Assembly (NCBI GenBank): GCA_004794655.1
Contig: SMMW01000511.1
Span: 1,417,001 to 1,481,000 of the forward strand
DNA: 64,000 nucleotides
Direction of reading: 5' to 3'
From: Marisa cornuarietis
Lineage: Eukaryota > Mollusca > Gastropoda > Architaenioglossa > Ampullariidae
Within the stretch, counting starts at the first letter, position 1; the number at the start of each line of letters is the position of its first letter. The position numbers and the translations under genes are program-made. Below the pieces are notes generated by a model. That model searched no databases. It was not told where the DNA came from and saw nothing but the letters and a program-made list of their open reading frames with translations. Of the stretch, positions 21,859 through 33,526 are shown piece by piece.

Positions 21859-23349
21859 GTCTGAAAATATAAATGAAATAAATTTTCTCTCTAAAAATTG
21901 AATGCATTCTATGTTTATAGAGTTAATTTTAAGTATTTAAAATAAAAAAGATTATCAAAGTTATGAATTGTATAGCTAGAGAGAAAAATTATAAAAATTC
22001 CCCTCTTGACTACTAAGGAGGTCGCTTGCTGGTAAAGCAAGGGAGACGATTCCCGTGGTAGCGCAAGCGCACGACTTCACCACTAAGCGCCCCTGAGGCA
22101 GACGTGTATTCACAGGTGGTGCAAACATATGGGATATGCCAGTAAAAGCCCTTATCTCACGAGCACGCACACGCAATCACATCTGTAAAAGGACAAAGGT
22201 GTTACACAATGTAGCGGTGTGACAATTTCAACTGGTTTAGTTCTTTATGTAGACAGAGGTTTCTCTGGTCTGCTTATAATACTGTCCCAATAACACAGCA
22301 CAGGAATATATCAACAAACAAACAAACAATATTGCAATACACAAATTTTGATTTTTTATCGAAGTTTGATTGCTATATAGAAAGGCAAAAGAGAAGTAAA
22401 ACTTGAACACTAGGCGTTTTTTTTCATGGGTGGGGGCTAGGTGCAGAATTTATAGTCGAATAGGTAACCACTTTCAATCGATTCTGCATCATCGTATTTG
22501 TCTCCCGTACAGACACCCTACAGTATGACAACTGGACGCTGGTATTCCGTGTGCTGGGTGGAAGCGACCAGAGAGTCTACAACACCTGGACGAGCACTGG
22601 CCTTCATCATGACCACTGGCTGGGGTCAAAGGACATGAAGCTGGGATGTTTGAGCATGAACGCCTCAAAGCCCTGCAACACTTTGTTCCGAAGTCGACTG
22701 CTGGACGACTGGCACAACCTCAACGTGACGAAGGTGGGAGCGTTTGTCGTCGTTTATAGTAGACTAAGTGGGTAGCATACAGAGATTATCTTATTTTGAT
22801 CGGATGGCTTACTCCAGCACAGGAAAATTTGTTTTCGAAGAGCGTATCCGTCGTAGTTAATTCTATTAATATATGCAATTGTGTGTATAAGCAGTGTGGT
22901 ACAACCTGCTGCTGTTAATGCAGGTTCGTGTGAGCCTTTTCAAGAACAGCCTGCAAGTTCTCAATCTCATTTTCGACGGGAAAGACTCCGGATACATGGA
23001 CTGGCTCAGTCCTGGTCGAGTCCTTGAGTCGCCATGGAATGATCTCTACGTCGACAGAACTTACAACAGCTTCTCTGTGGCTGGGTATGTTGATGTTGAT
23101 AGACATTCTAGATACGGGAGAAAAAGAGAGAGACATAAATACAAGTACAATGTGCAGAAAACAATAGCCAGTAGGGAAGACCATTCACTAGAGAGCAGTT
23201 AAACTAAAACCTAAACAAGAAAAAAAAGGAAGAAACAAACAGTAATCAAAGTAAAGTAGATAACTCGACAGCCTTAACGTTGTCCTTGTAAAAATGACAT
23301 GTCTGTGTTGCTGACATCTTTTCTGTGAATCACATTTGTAACCCTGTAT

Positions 23350-23971
23350 CTCGAGAATCAGAATCAGAATCACTTTACACTGTATTGAATAGGCCATCGG
23401 CCCATTTCAAGGGGGAGCATAACAAAACCATCAAAAGTATAAACACAAACTGTATAGAAGGCAATAGGATTACATCAACACGGATGTATTCTAACTTAGT
23501 CACACTGTGCGTTTTTACATTTATAGAAGATATACCAAGAAATATGATAAATTTACAGAAAATACTAGCACAATGAGAACACACAGATAAATAAGTTATA
23601 TTACAGAGTCGTCTCTCCGGTCTAGTTCTTTGTAAACAGATGCAGCTAGAGGGTTAGCTCTTGTATCTGACATTATGTGATGGAATCTGAATAGAGAAGG
23701 ACTTTTATAATATTTTATGGTAATGTAGCTTTCTTGCAAATCAAAATACAGTGGACAAATAATGTGTTTAGGCTTCTTCATCCTGACACAAAGTGCACTT
23801 TGTATCCTTATTTTCAACACAACAAAAGCGTAGCTAATAGCAGTACAAATCTGACCTATTTTAAATCTTCTTAGGGCATCTCTCATACCAATATGCTTAA
23901 TATCTCCAAGAAAACTGTATTGTCGAAGATTTGTAAAAGTCATAGAAAGGAACCTTTGACTAGAGTTCACT
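23350..23971 (-). pseudogene. LINE 3' end with (GATTCT)n tail, first fragment
   Basis: The minus-strand frame 23970-23596 reads NLRQYSFLGDIKHIGMRDAL, then RRFKIGQICTA, HIICPLYFDLQESYI and ASVYKELDRRDDSV before its stop. A short 3' untranslated part follows, ending in (GATTCT)n at 23352-23370. This is the post-RT C-terminus of a non-LTR element, whose closest relative in the window is the fragment just upstream on the same strand (24020-24421, which ends LYKALERRNKEVAH). The copy in unit E is 61465-62100, with a longer tail there (about five units against three). Confidence 0.7.
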
Positions 23972-23989
23972 CAAAAAAAATCCATCAAT

Positions 23990-25960
23990 CATAACTGAAA
24001 TTCTCTCAACAAGTAAATGCTAGTGTGCAACCTCCTTATTCCTCCGTTCTAATGCTTTGTACAGATAAATGGCAAGGCGGCGTGTTATTCCTCGATTATT
24101 ATCAGCCATAAGTACACAGAATATAAAGTGAGATGAAAATTTAAAGAACTTTGGTGGAATATATTCTTCTCTCAAATCATTATACGTAGGACAAACAAGT
24201 ACAAAGTGAAGTTCAGTCTCGTCACAGTAATAAAAAGGACATTGCAAGGAGAATTGTTGTTTAAAGTAAAGTTTGTGACATTTAAGATTTGTTATACCTA
24301 ATCTAAATCTGACTAAGGTGTCTCTAAAGCCTATATTTCTGAGGTCAAAGAGATATGGACGAATCGAAATAGCTGTTTTAAAAGAGGAGTATGCAGTAAA
24401 ACGTGAGCTACTGCATGGCAAGTTTATCGTGCCAGTCGATCTGCTGATGAAAGTCTCTAAGCCTTAGTTTAAACTCCCTTAAAAACAGTTTTACATTCTC
24501 AACCCCTTGATTTTCCCAAACAGTACCAAAAACAAATTCGTAGAGTAACATTATATGATTCAGTCATGCTGTTTTATTGTTTTGAAGTAACTTTTCTAAC
24601 ATTACTAGTGCTATCCTGGGCAGACAGTGAGAAGGGAGGTGAGTTATTCTAAACCAGTATCTAATACATCTTGTATCTATACATATATAAAGCTAGTATC
24701 TCCCACACATAATGATGGATTACGATCATCTAAAGACCATAACACTTTCAGGATACTAGCTACTCCTTTCCGTGCTTTCCCTGCAAGGTCTTGTAGTGCT
24801 TGAGTAAAGACAAAACGAGTTGACAAATACAGTCCAAGATATTTATAGGTATTGACAATAGTTAGTTTTTGGTTTTCTAGGAACCACTCTTCATTCTTTG
24901 AGATAAAACCACTTTTTCTAAAAGTTACAATATTCGATTTATCAAAATTTACTCCAAGTTCTAAATGTTTAGTCATATTATTCAGAATATTTAACTGATT
25001 CTGAAAACCCACAACTGTATCGGAAAACAAGGCAACATCATCGGCAAACAGTAAAATAAACAGTTGTATAAGATCTGGAGAGAACTGGATACCATGACGT
25101 CTCTTGTTTCTAATTTCACAAGTTAGCTCATTAATAAACAAAGAAAAAACTGCGGGGCTACAAGTTTCACCTTGTTTTAGACCTCGAGAGCAATCAAACA
25201 TTCAGTTAAGTCAGCTCCTATACGGACACGTGCCTTAACATACTTTTAACAGCACCTAAAAGTTTCCCATCCAAACCATTTTTATGCAAAGTACGCCAAA
25301 GTTTTTTCCTATTAATAGAGTCAAATGCCTTTCGAAAGTCTATAAATGCTACTTACAGTTTCTTATGTTGAGCCAGTTGTTTTTGTATCATAATCATTAA
25401 TGCAAATATATGGTCTATTGTGCTACAGTCCTTCTTAATCTCCCCCCTGCTCTTTCTACTGCATTATTTTATTCTATCCATCTATTAATCCTTATATTTG
25501 AAATAGAACTGTAGACTTTACTACAAATATTCAACAGAGAAACACCTCTTTAGTTATCTGGCTGGCTTATAAAGATTGAATTCTGGCTTCTGTCCATGCA
25601 CTTGGAAAAAGACTATGGTCAAACAAGCAATTGAAGTATGTAGTTAAAAGGAGGGTTACTGTGTTAATTGAATACTTTAAGAATTCACCAGTGATACTAT
25701 CGGTACCTGCTGCTTTATTATTCTTTAGTAAGGAGATGGCGCTATTCACTTCTTCTGTAGTAATTGGGTCATTAAGCCAATTGATATCTTTGCATCTCTC
25801 ATTACTTTTTGCCACTGTGTCAATGTCAGCCAGTTCATGTTCATAGTCAGCTATATACCCCGAGGGGATCATGTATCTCGAGAACTGAATTTGAGTGTAG
25901 AGGGAGTATTCACATTGAATCACATCGTGCACAAAGCTTTACCTGATCGTCAGGGACAAA
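23990..25960 (-). pseudogene. LINE reverse transcriptase, decayed, minus strand
   Basis: Read from 25932 downward: ITTEEVNSAISLLKNNKAAG, TDSITGEFLKYSI and LFPSAWTEA (RT fingers). A broken stretch follows (25200-25560). Then 25201-24677 gives GLKQGETCSPAVFSLFINEL, LFILLFADDVALFSDTV (catalytic FADD) and GVNFDKSNIVTFRKSGF, then YKYLGLYLSTR. The C-terminus is at 24421-24020. It is a non-LTR RT of a family different from the RTE-like elements here; I did not settle the clade. It lies in intron 3 of copy B and is duplicated with its surroundings at 62130-63994. Confidence 0.8.
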
Positions 25961-26025
25961 ATATCAAACTGCATAAATTTCTTTCAGACAAAATAGCTCT
26001 TAACATGGATAGATGAATAAACGTT

Positions 26026-26160
26026 CGGTCTTCTTCTTGTTCTTGTTGTTCTTCTTCTTGTACTTGTTCTTCTTGTTCTTCTTCTTCTAGTTCCTCTTCT
26101 TCTTTTTGTTATTGTTGTTGTTCTTCTTCTTCTTATTATTATTAGTATTATTATATGACC
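26026..26160. repeat. Imperfect (TTC)n/(TTG)n tract
   Basis: A run of TTC, TTG and TAT triplets just upstream of copy B exon 4. It is simple sequence; the overlapping frames are not genes. Confidence 0.85.
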
Positions 26161-26509
26161 CGCACTGACTGATTATAAATAATAATCTTTTTAGTCCTCA
26201 ATGCTTTGTGGATTTTTAAATGGTAAAAAATTTATTTATTTCAGGAGGGATCAGCGTACTTTTTTTTATTAACTCACATTATAATTATTGCCCTGGTGAC
26301 ATGGGCTGGCTCATTGTCGTGGACAAAATTCAAGGCACAGCTACTTGTCCCTACGAAAACTATGTGAGTCCTGTTATCCTGTTCAGCACTTCCAGCGGGG
26401 CAGTCTCCTGGCAATCTTTGCCCAACTGTAAGCTTACGCGAAAGGTCTTTAAGATAATAAAATGTCTCAGCTGAATGTCAGATAAGACTGCTTTTTTTCA
26501 TGCTAGCAG

Positions 26510-27810
26510 ACGAACAAGATTTGGGAACAAGAGCTAGTCCAAACAGACTGGAAGTTCGACCACTTGGTGAAGTTACCAAAGGAAGGAGACCTCTCCCAGT
26601 GCAACAACTGGGGGGGATCATGCTGCTGTCCTTCTCCACCAAAGTCCTGTCAAGGGTAATACTAGAGAGACTGAAGAAGGCACCAGACAAGAGACTGAGA
26701 CCAGAACAAGCAGGGTTTCGCCAGGATAGGTCATGCACTGGCAACATTGCAACCCTCTGTACATATCACCATTGAGAAGACTATCAAATGGCAATCCTCC
26801 CTTTATATAGCTTTTGTGGATTTTGAGAAGGCCTTTGACAGTGTAGCCAGGGACGTCATCTGTAGGCTGATGAACTACTATGTTTTTCCGCCTAGGTTCA
26901 TAAACATTATCCAGGGATTGTATGAAGACTCGTCTTGCCAAGTTATTCACTAAACCTTTTGTGATAAAGACTGGCGTAAGACAGGGTTAAATATTATCGC
27001 CGACAATCTTCCTGATGGTCATGAACTGGATTATGCGTAAGACGATCAAAAACAACGACACAGGTATCCAGTGGACCTTCACCAAACAGATAGAGGACCT
27101 GAACTTTGCAGATGGCATTAGTCTACTATCTCATCGGCAATAGCATGCACAAACCAAACTGAGTAAGCCTTCAGAAGAAGCGGAGAAGACCAGCATAAAG
27201 GGTCAACAATAAGAAGACCGAAGTGATGAAAATCAACGAGCAGGAGGGAACATCATAGAAACAGATCGCTTCACATATCTGGGGAGCATCGTCAGCAAGG
27301 AAGGTAAAGCGGACGACGACATCAGAAGCCGCATAAACAAGGCCAGGCATGCTTTCAACAGCCTACACCCCATCCGAAACTCCCGAGCATTATCCCTCCA
27401 CAGTAAGACCCACGTCTTCAACACCAATGTGAAGGCAGTCCTACTGTATGGCTCTGAAACCTGGAGAGTGACAAGCACCATCAACAACAAGCTCAAGACC
27501 TTTACCAACTGAAAAGATCTCCAATAGCAGCCTGTGGAAAAGAACTAACCAGAATGCCAATAGTCAAGACCTCAAAAAGCGCAAGTGGGACTGGATAGGA
27601 CACACTCTGCGCAAACCAGCTGACACCATTGCCAGGCAGGCACTCAACTGGAACCCTCAGGGGAAGAGGAGAGTTGGGAGACCAAAGCAGGCTTGGAGAA
27701 GATCAGTAGAGAGCGAGGCAAAGGATGTGTCACAGAGTGGTGACATGGAGGCTAATAGCCAGTACAGCGATGATGCCCAAATCGCACCTGGCGCATGAGT
27801 GATAAGGATA
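26510..27810 (+). pseudogene. Second RTE-like LINE, 5'-truncated and heavily decayed
   Basis: Across three frames: LPKEGDLSQCNNW, then IMLLSFSTKVLSRVILERLK, RPEQAGFRQDRSCTGN, SLYIAFVDFEKAFDSVARD (about 26793-26850), LNFADG, TDRFTYLGSIVSKEG-type blocks near 27265, VKAVLLYGSETWRVTS at about 27430 and WDWIGHTLRKPADT at about 27590. The order matches RTE-like reverse transcriptases. The catalytic Asp pair is changed (FADG at about 27110). It differs in sequence from the 47688-50389 family. It lies in intron 4 of copy B, 80 bp past exon 4. Confidence 0.8.
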
Positions 27811-27848
27811 TTTTTTTTAGACAGCGTGAAAAGAAAGGGGGAAGAGTA

Positions 27849-28585
27849 TGTAGTTAACTGTTGCCGGCCAGCGCTTCACTTCTCAGAGAGACACAGCAAG
27901 TGCCGAGACACTGCGTGTGAGGAAGTGAAGGCTGCGTCTTCTTAGAAAGGTGCGTTATTGTGTTTTTGTTAGTAACTCGCATTATTTTGCATAAAGTGAA
28001 TTTTTCCTCTATGTTTTTTTAAATAGAGATATAGATCTATAAGTATTAGTAATTTCTTTTGCTGTAATTTTGTTATAGGCGCAGTTAGCTGGAGTTAGCT
28101 GGAGTGTTAGCTGGAGTTAGCTGTATTGTTAACGCTCGTCCCCAAGAGGCAGCGCCATTTCATGTTCAACGTCTGGCCCCTAGAGGCAGCGTTTGTGTTG
28201 TGACGTTGGGTAGCTCGTCCCGAGAGACAGCACCATTTTTAATTAAAACGTTTGTCCATAAGGATATTTGTTTGTGGAGCATTTATGTAGTTTATATATA
28301 TATATATATACACACTCATCAAAGCGTCAGTTTTTTTCCAGCGACTGAACTTTAAGAACTTTATTTAGAGAGATCATCGAAAAGTGACTTTGTGCCAGAT
28401 TATAAACTTTCTTTTAGACTATTTGATATTTAGATCATTTTGTACCTTATACTTTCTTGAATTTATTTTACCATGTTTATTGATTTAAATAAATGTATAC
28501 AGGTTTAAAAAGAAGGCAGAGTTGTTTTGTCTGAAAAAAGAACACGCAAATGTCCAGGCGTTGAGTGAACGCAGAGGCTGTGACA
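27849..28585. mobile_element. Possible solo LTR
   Basis: Starts TGTAGTTAAC and ends GCTGTGACA. It contains tandem GTTAGCTGGA units near 28085-28120, three copies of a motif like CGTCCCNAGAGGCAGCGCC, and AATAAA near 28490. The flanking 5-mers (GAGTA and AGATG) do not match and no empty site is available, so the boundaries are weak. Confidence 0.35.
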
Positions 28586-28704
28586 AGATGCAGGAGCTAC
28601 ATGGGACCAACTGGGGGAGGGGGGAGGTGCTCAAAACAGAGTCCGCTGGCGAGGTGTTGTTGCGGCCCTATGCGTCTTAAGGAGTAGCAAGGATTTAACG
28701 AAAC

Positions 28705-29284
28705 TACCTCTACATACGAGTTTAATCCGTTCCACAACCGAGTTCGAATGTAAAAAAAAACCCCTCGTATAATAAAACTATTTTTCCCGTATAAAATAAA
28801 GGAAATAGGTTTAATGCGGTTCAACAACAAGAACAACAACAACAACAACAACAACATAATGTATGTGTATATACGGTATAACAACAGTACTGCATAGTAA
28901 ATGTTAATGGCACAATAATGTAAATAATATAGATAATAAAATAATAAAGGATATGTCACATTTATCAATCTTACCTTGGAGGAGACGAAAGACTGTCAAT
29001 AACTGAGGTTAGCAGACGGCGGGGGAGGAGGGAGCTGGAGAGCATGCGGGTGCTGAATGAATCAGCTGATGAGACAAACTCTATTGACACTGTTTGTAAA
29101 TTGAAACATTGAGATTTTCACTAAGACTACATTTTGTTCATGTCTTTATGCCACGACATATAAATGACTCGAGCTCGTATATCGAATTTCCACTCGTAAG
29201 TAAGAACAACATTTCCACGAATTTTTGGCTCGTATCTCGATTCACACGTATATTGGTTCACTCGTATGTAGAGATCTTACTGTA
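28705..29284. mobile_element. Tc1/mariner/pogo-like MITE
   Basis: The ends are inverted repeats: CTCTACATACGAGT near 28709 and its reverse complement at about 29260-29274. The interior carries repeated ATACGAG/CTCGTA motifs. The ends fall at TA dinucleotides (28705-28706 and 29283-29284), fitting the TA target of the Tc1/mariner group. There is no transposase, and an (AAC)n tract lies at 28821-28855. Confidence 0.6.
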
Positions 29285-29416
29285 GTCAGCTTCTGTGGCG
29301 TTTGAAATTTAGAGGTTACCTCCTGAAATAAACTCGCCTTTACCAAAAAAAAAAAAGTTAAGATTGCTATTTACTTAGTTGAACGATGCGTTCATAATAA
29401 ATGTTGTGGAAAGTAA

Positions 29417-29420
29417 TGTG

Positions 29421-29452
<32 letters not shown>

Positions 29453-29466
29453 CGTGTGTGTGTGTA
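29417..29466. repeat. (TG)n microsatellite
   Basis: TG repeats with CG interruptions, about 170 bases before copy B exon 5. Confidence 0.9.
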
Positions 29467-29683
29467 TATGCGTGCGTGTGTGTATATTTTATTGGGTGTA
29501 GGAGTGTGAATGTGTGTTCAAATTTGGATGCACGCACACGCGCGTGTGTCTGTATCTGTACAGAATAAACAGAGTCCGTGGCCCCCTCCCCTCCATCTGA
29601 TTTTCTTAATGAAGGTAACGTCACATGTGTCGGTTGCAGACGTTGGACACGCTGACGTGTTTGCTGTCTTCGTCCAGTTCTGA

Positions 29684-31319
29684 CCTCATCTTCAAGAAAC
29701 CACGACCCTCAGGACAGGTAGACAAGCGACCATCTGGACATCTTCTGGTTTATCTCACTGACTGCTTGATTAGTTGACCGTATTTGTTTCTTTATTTTCT
29801 TTTTCTTCCTTTTTGTTTATAAAGTTCTTTGTTTCCCCTTCCAAGTTACACACCTTGGATGGAATCAATGAAATCGACATACATGTTCCTAAAGTAGTGT
29901 TGAGCTGCACTGGAATCTTCACGGTTAAATCCTTTTGAAAAACTAATCGATGTACGTATATTATGAGCTATTTCTGTAAAAGTCAAATTAATAAACAAAA
30001 GTTAAGCGGATGGTGAGATTGTTGAAGTGATGAGAAACAAGGTCAAGAAAAATAACTAAAATTGTATCACGTGTCGAAATAACCTGAAAGCCTACATTTT
30101 TAAAATTCGACGAAGTGCAGGCTAGTGCAATGGGGTTCAACATGAGGGCTTCAGGAATGTTTGTTTTTTTTGACAATCTGTAACTAACTAAAGCATATCA
30201 AGACTTTAAGAACTCGTCTATATTATAAAGTACGCTTGATTTAAGAGAGAGAGGGAGGGAGAGAGACAGAGAAGATGGGAAAGAAAAAGTGAAGAAAAGA
30301 TGGTCTGTAGACCTGTAGCCAGCGATCTGTGTCAACTGTGCGGACTTGCAACAGTCAATGTACTTTGTTTAATTGTTGTAGGTGCAATTTGAGTAAGGTC
30401 AAATAAATTATTAGATTTCTATCGTCTGCTTACTGTTTTCTTTCGCGCATGTAAAGGTATCGCATCAAACAGACCCCTTGTCTATAAGCACATTTTAGCC
30501 CACACAAAAGGACCCAAACAGCAAACCTGTAACAATGATATCAAAGAAGTAATGCTAAAGTACTTGACTAACAGTAAAAGTTGTAGAAAGATAATGTAGA
30601 TACGATGAATGACTTGGACTAGAGAGAAACAGATACTGGACGGTGATCAAAGAATGTGCTGAGCTGGTGAAATAAGGTTTGGGGGGGGGGGCGACATGTT
30701 TTTATTGACTTTATTTACCGACCATCAACACTTAGGCCTCATGATCTACACGCTGTTAGATGGGTTGAGCGTAACGGACAATCAACGAATGGAGACGAAA
30801 GGAACAATGCCGCAAGAGAGCATACAAAGGGGGAATTCATTCTCTCTCACTCTCTCTCTTTGCCCGTCTCATTCTTTACACCTATTCCACCACCACCACC
30901 TTGTTTGACATCAGTACGGGTGGCATCAGGGTCAAGTGCACCATTGTGTCGTTAGTGACTGCACTGGAAAACCCACACGGAAAACACTCGTCGTTGAGAA
31001 GACAATGGATCATCTTCGTTTGTGTGTGCAGAGCTGAGTTCACTGCACCCAAGCAGTACTCTGTCGTATACCATGGCTATTTTGCTCGTGAATGTTACCC
31101 AGTAATATATAAGCTGAAGAAACAAGAGGGCTTTGAGGAATCGCTAAAGTATATCCTTCCAGGGTCCGTCACTAATATGCATGCGCTTCATCGTCCAACA
31201 AGAGAGTAGCTACACGACCACCTAACCTTATCTCGATAAATGAACTTCAAGATGTTAAGAAAAAAGCGACACAAAACGTTTCTTTCATGACTGTGCAAGT
31301 TTTAGTAGTAGACTATTGT
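29684..31319. other. Copy B downstream region, no gene recognised
   Basis: AATAAA occurs at 30402-30407, about 720 bases after the copy B stop, and is a possible polyadenylation signal. A frame at 30901-31209 contains AEFTAPKQYSVVYHGYFARE after a TGTGTGTGCAG that could be an acceptor. I recognise no family and see no second copy, so I do not call a gene. Confidence 0.4.
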
Positions 31320-31767
31320 GCTAGCTAGTAGTCGTGGATGGAATAATGTGCCCTTGTGACTGGGAAAAAACAATACAGAGATAGGTTCAAAAAATACTCG
31401 ATGGCTTAAATTTTTGCATAAATTGACAGAGTGACGTGTCTGAACTTGACAAATGAGTCCACAAACTCTTTTTCCAAACGAAATGCAAGCAGCTGGTTTT
31501 CATAAATTTATCTTCAATCCACTTTAAGCACTCATATTGAAAATAAAAATGTTAAGGGGTTTAGGTGTTAACAGTAAAGTTATTAAGCCATGTTAAGCTT
31601 TTATATCTCTGTGTGAATGCGTGCATGCATTCATGTAAACGTTCTACAGGCTGCTTCTTTCACCTGTGTGTGTGTGTGTGTCCTCTGTTGCTTGTTGTTC
31701 TGACGCAACCGTTTCTGTTGCAGGCGGTGTACTGGCGGACGTTTTTGCGGTGTTTATACAATACTGA
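31320..31767 (+). pseudogene. Copy F remnant: part of exon 4 and intact exon 5
   Basis: At 31326-31365 the frame VVVDGIMCPCDWEK matches the middle of exon 4 (copy D: VVVDGTMYPCSWEK). It is not followed by the rest of the exon; the sequence goes straight into intron 4 homology (compare 31390 with 36160). Exon 5 is 31724-31767, preceded by TTTCTGTTGCAG, and reads VLADVFAVFIQY then stop, identical in protein to copy D. Exons 1-3 are missing. The conserved 3' flank follows to about 32400. Confidence 0.8.
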
Positions 31768-33526
31768 CGTCATATAATTTTGCCGCGTGTCCATGGAGAC
31801 ACACAAGCTAGTGGTCTACTGTCTGACATACACAAAATGCGTTGCATGAGTGACGTGGATAAATTTTGAAATGTGACAAAGACTCAGCTACTTTCACCTC
31901 ACTAATAAAGTTTATCCTCAGTGTTCAATTTTCTAAAATTAGTTATTTGTTGTTAAATGTATATTTAGTAGATATAAACATTTCTATTTCTTCTCTCGTA
32001 AGTTTTTTAAATTACTGCTACTGCGGTATGTAAGTTATACATTGTTATTACACACGTCTCTTCCTCGTTTTAAGCGCTAAGAGTATGCTCTCTATGAGTG
32101 TGAATATATGTTATAAAAATCTTCATTTAGTATTATTATGTATTATTTTTGTTACAATAATTATTACTTTCTAATCCTCTTCGAAAACACATATGTTAAA
32201 TTATATTAGTGTGTAATTTAATGTATTATCATTAGCGAAATGAGAAATAATAAAAGGCATACAAACAGACCGAAGAAAAGACCTACATACAGAGAAATTG
32301 TTCAAATCAACGAATAATAATAATAATATCATCATAATCATCATAAACGTGGTCTTTGTCGTTATTGTGATAGACATCATCGTCGTCATCATGATTATTG
32401 GGGAATAAGAAATAGGAATTTCTCTAGCGCTAGTTACTAACTCCTTAATTGTAATCTCCGCAGTAACGCAGTAAAACACCAGATTACGATGTAATGTTTG
32501 TTGTTATGTTACTCAGCAAATTGGCGATCAGGTTGTCATTAGTTTTATTAAAGAAAACACAACCGACTCAAGACCTAACTGAAGGGAAACTTTGTGTAGA
32601 CAAAGGTAGAAATGTTAACGCTTGTTTATTGTGCTCTGTCTAATTGGACTAAAGCTGAAAAGCTGTTAAATTATGACAGGAACATGACGCCATTTACAAT
32701 TGACTAACGTCCCTCTGACACCAGTTCTTTCACGTCTTCAGTGATTTTAACTGCCTTTTGGTGTCATTCACTTTTTGACAATTTCTCAAGAATACTCCGA
32801 CTCTATAATCTTTAGATATCTACATTGAGCTTAAAGACTTTTATTTTGAGGCAGTCGGGTGATATGGGAAGTGCATCCATCACCACACTCATGATCAGCA
32901 TGAAATCTTCCCACCGTGTGATAAATTATTTTCATCACGACTCTCAGCACACGCTCAGCCCCACCCACATCAACTTACCTCCTGGACCATCTGTATCTGT
33001 CTGACCTAGTGAGTCATTGGTGTAGAGACAGAGGTGTTCGATATTCACTAACATAATCTATGTACGTTGTCACCAAGCAGCTGCCATTTTAACTATTCCT
33101 GTGCTGTGGCTGCGAAAGAGCTCTTTCTTTGTCCACATCCTCTTCAGCCTGAGAACTGTATTATTACTATTATTAGGACAGAAGCCAGTCATTCGCTGTT
33201 GCCAACACAGACCACTCGCGTTACTTGTGATTTTAGTCCTGAGTTAATACTCGGCACTACACGGACGGCAGTTTGATTCCTGTGGTCTGGTCAAGGGATG
33301 CAGTCTTAGAAGAAGGCATTTTATTGGTAAATTTGCAATAAACAGTGAAAGATCTTTGCTCTTTTAACTGCTTACTGTCATACATTTAACCATTAGAAGG
33401 CAAGTTGAAGGAGAATTTGCAGCCAAGTGGCAGAACGAATTTGACGACTTATCGGCAACATACTAATTCCATCCACAGACTGATTTTATGAAGAAGGTCA
33501 TTGCAGGCAAATTGATTATCGCCAAC
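31768..33526 (+). promoter_or_regulatory. Unit junction: 3' flank of F, then conserved 5' flank of copy D
   Basis: 31768-32400 matches the downstream flank of copies A (8000-8470) and D (36557-36920). From about 32750 the sequence matches upstream flanks of A (1890-3480) and C (37860-38820), including TCTGTCTGACCTAGTGAGTCA and ATATTCACTAACATAATCTA. A likely acceptor, CATCCACAG, stands at 33471-33479, so a 5' untranslated exon upstream is probable. The promoter itself was not identified; this is where it should lie. Confidence 0.5.

Larger units (their letters stand above)
14246..29683 (+). pseudogene. Copy B of the PAN-like secreted protein gene, transposon-expanded
   Basis: All five coding exons are present. 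Exon 1 is about 14246-14492 (VVFQNFPGIELQDPC through NSTYFQPLTG, donor GTAATC). Exon 2 is 22513-22733. Exon 3 is 22924-23084 (161 nt, donor GTATGT). Exon 4 is 26245-26427, and exon 5 is 29640-29683 (YVGHADVFAVFVQF then stop). Phases agree with copy D except that exon 4 is 183 nt, not 182: a run of eight T at about 26262-26269 holds one extra base and shifts the frame to a stop. The signal-peptide start of exon 1 is missing, because at about 14236 the sequence joins an unrelated duplicated block. Intron 1 carries a Gypsy element and an RTE-like element, intron 3 carries LINEs, and intron 4 carries an RTE-like element and a MITE. It is probably non-functional, though the T-run could be an assembly error and a distant alternative first exon cannot be excluded. 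Confidence 0.8.
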
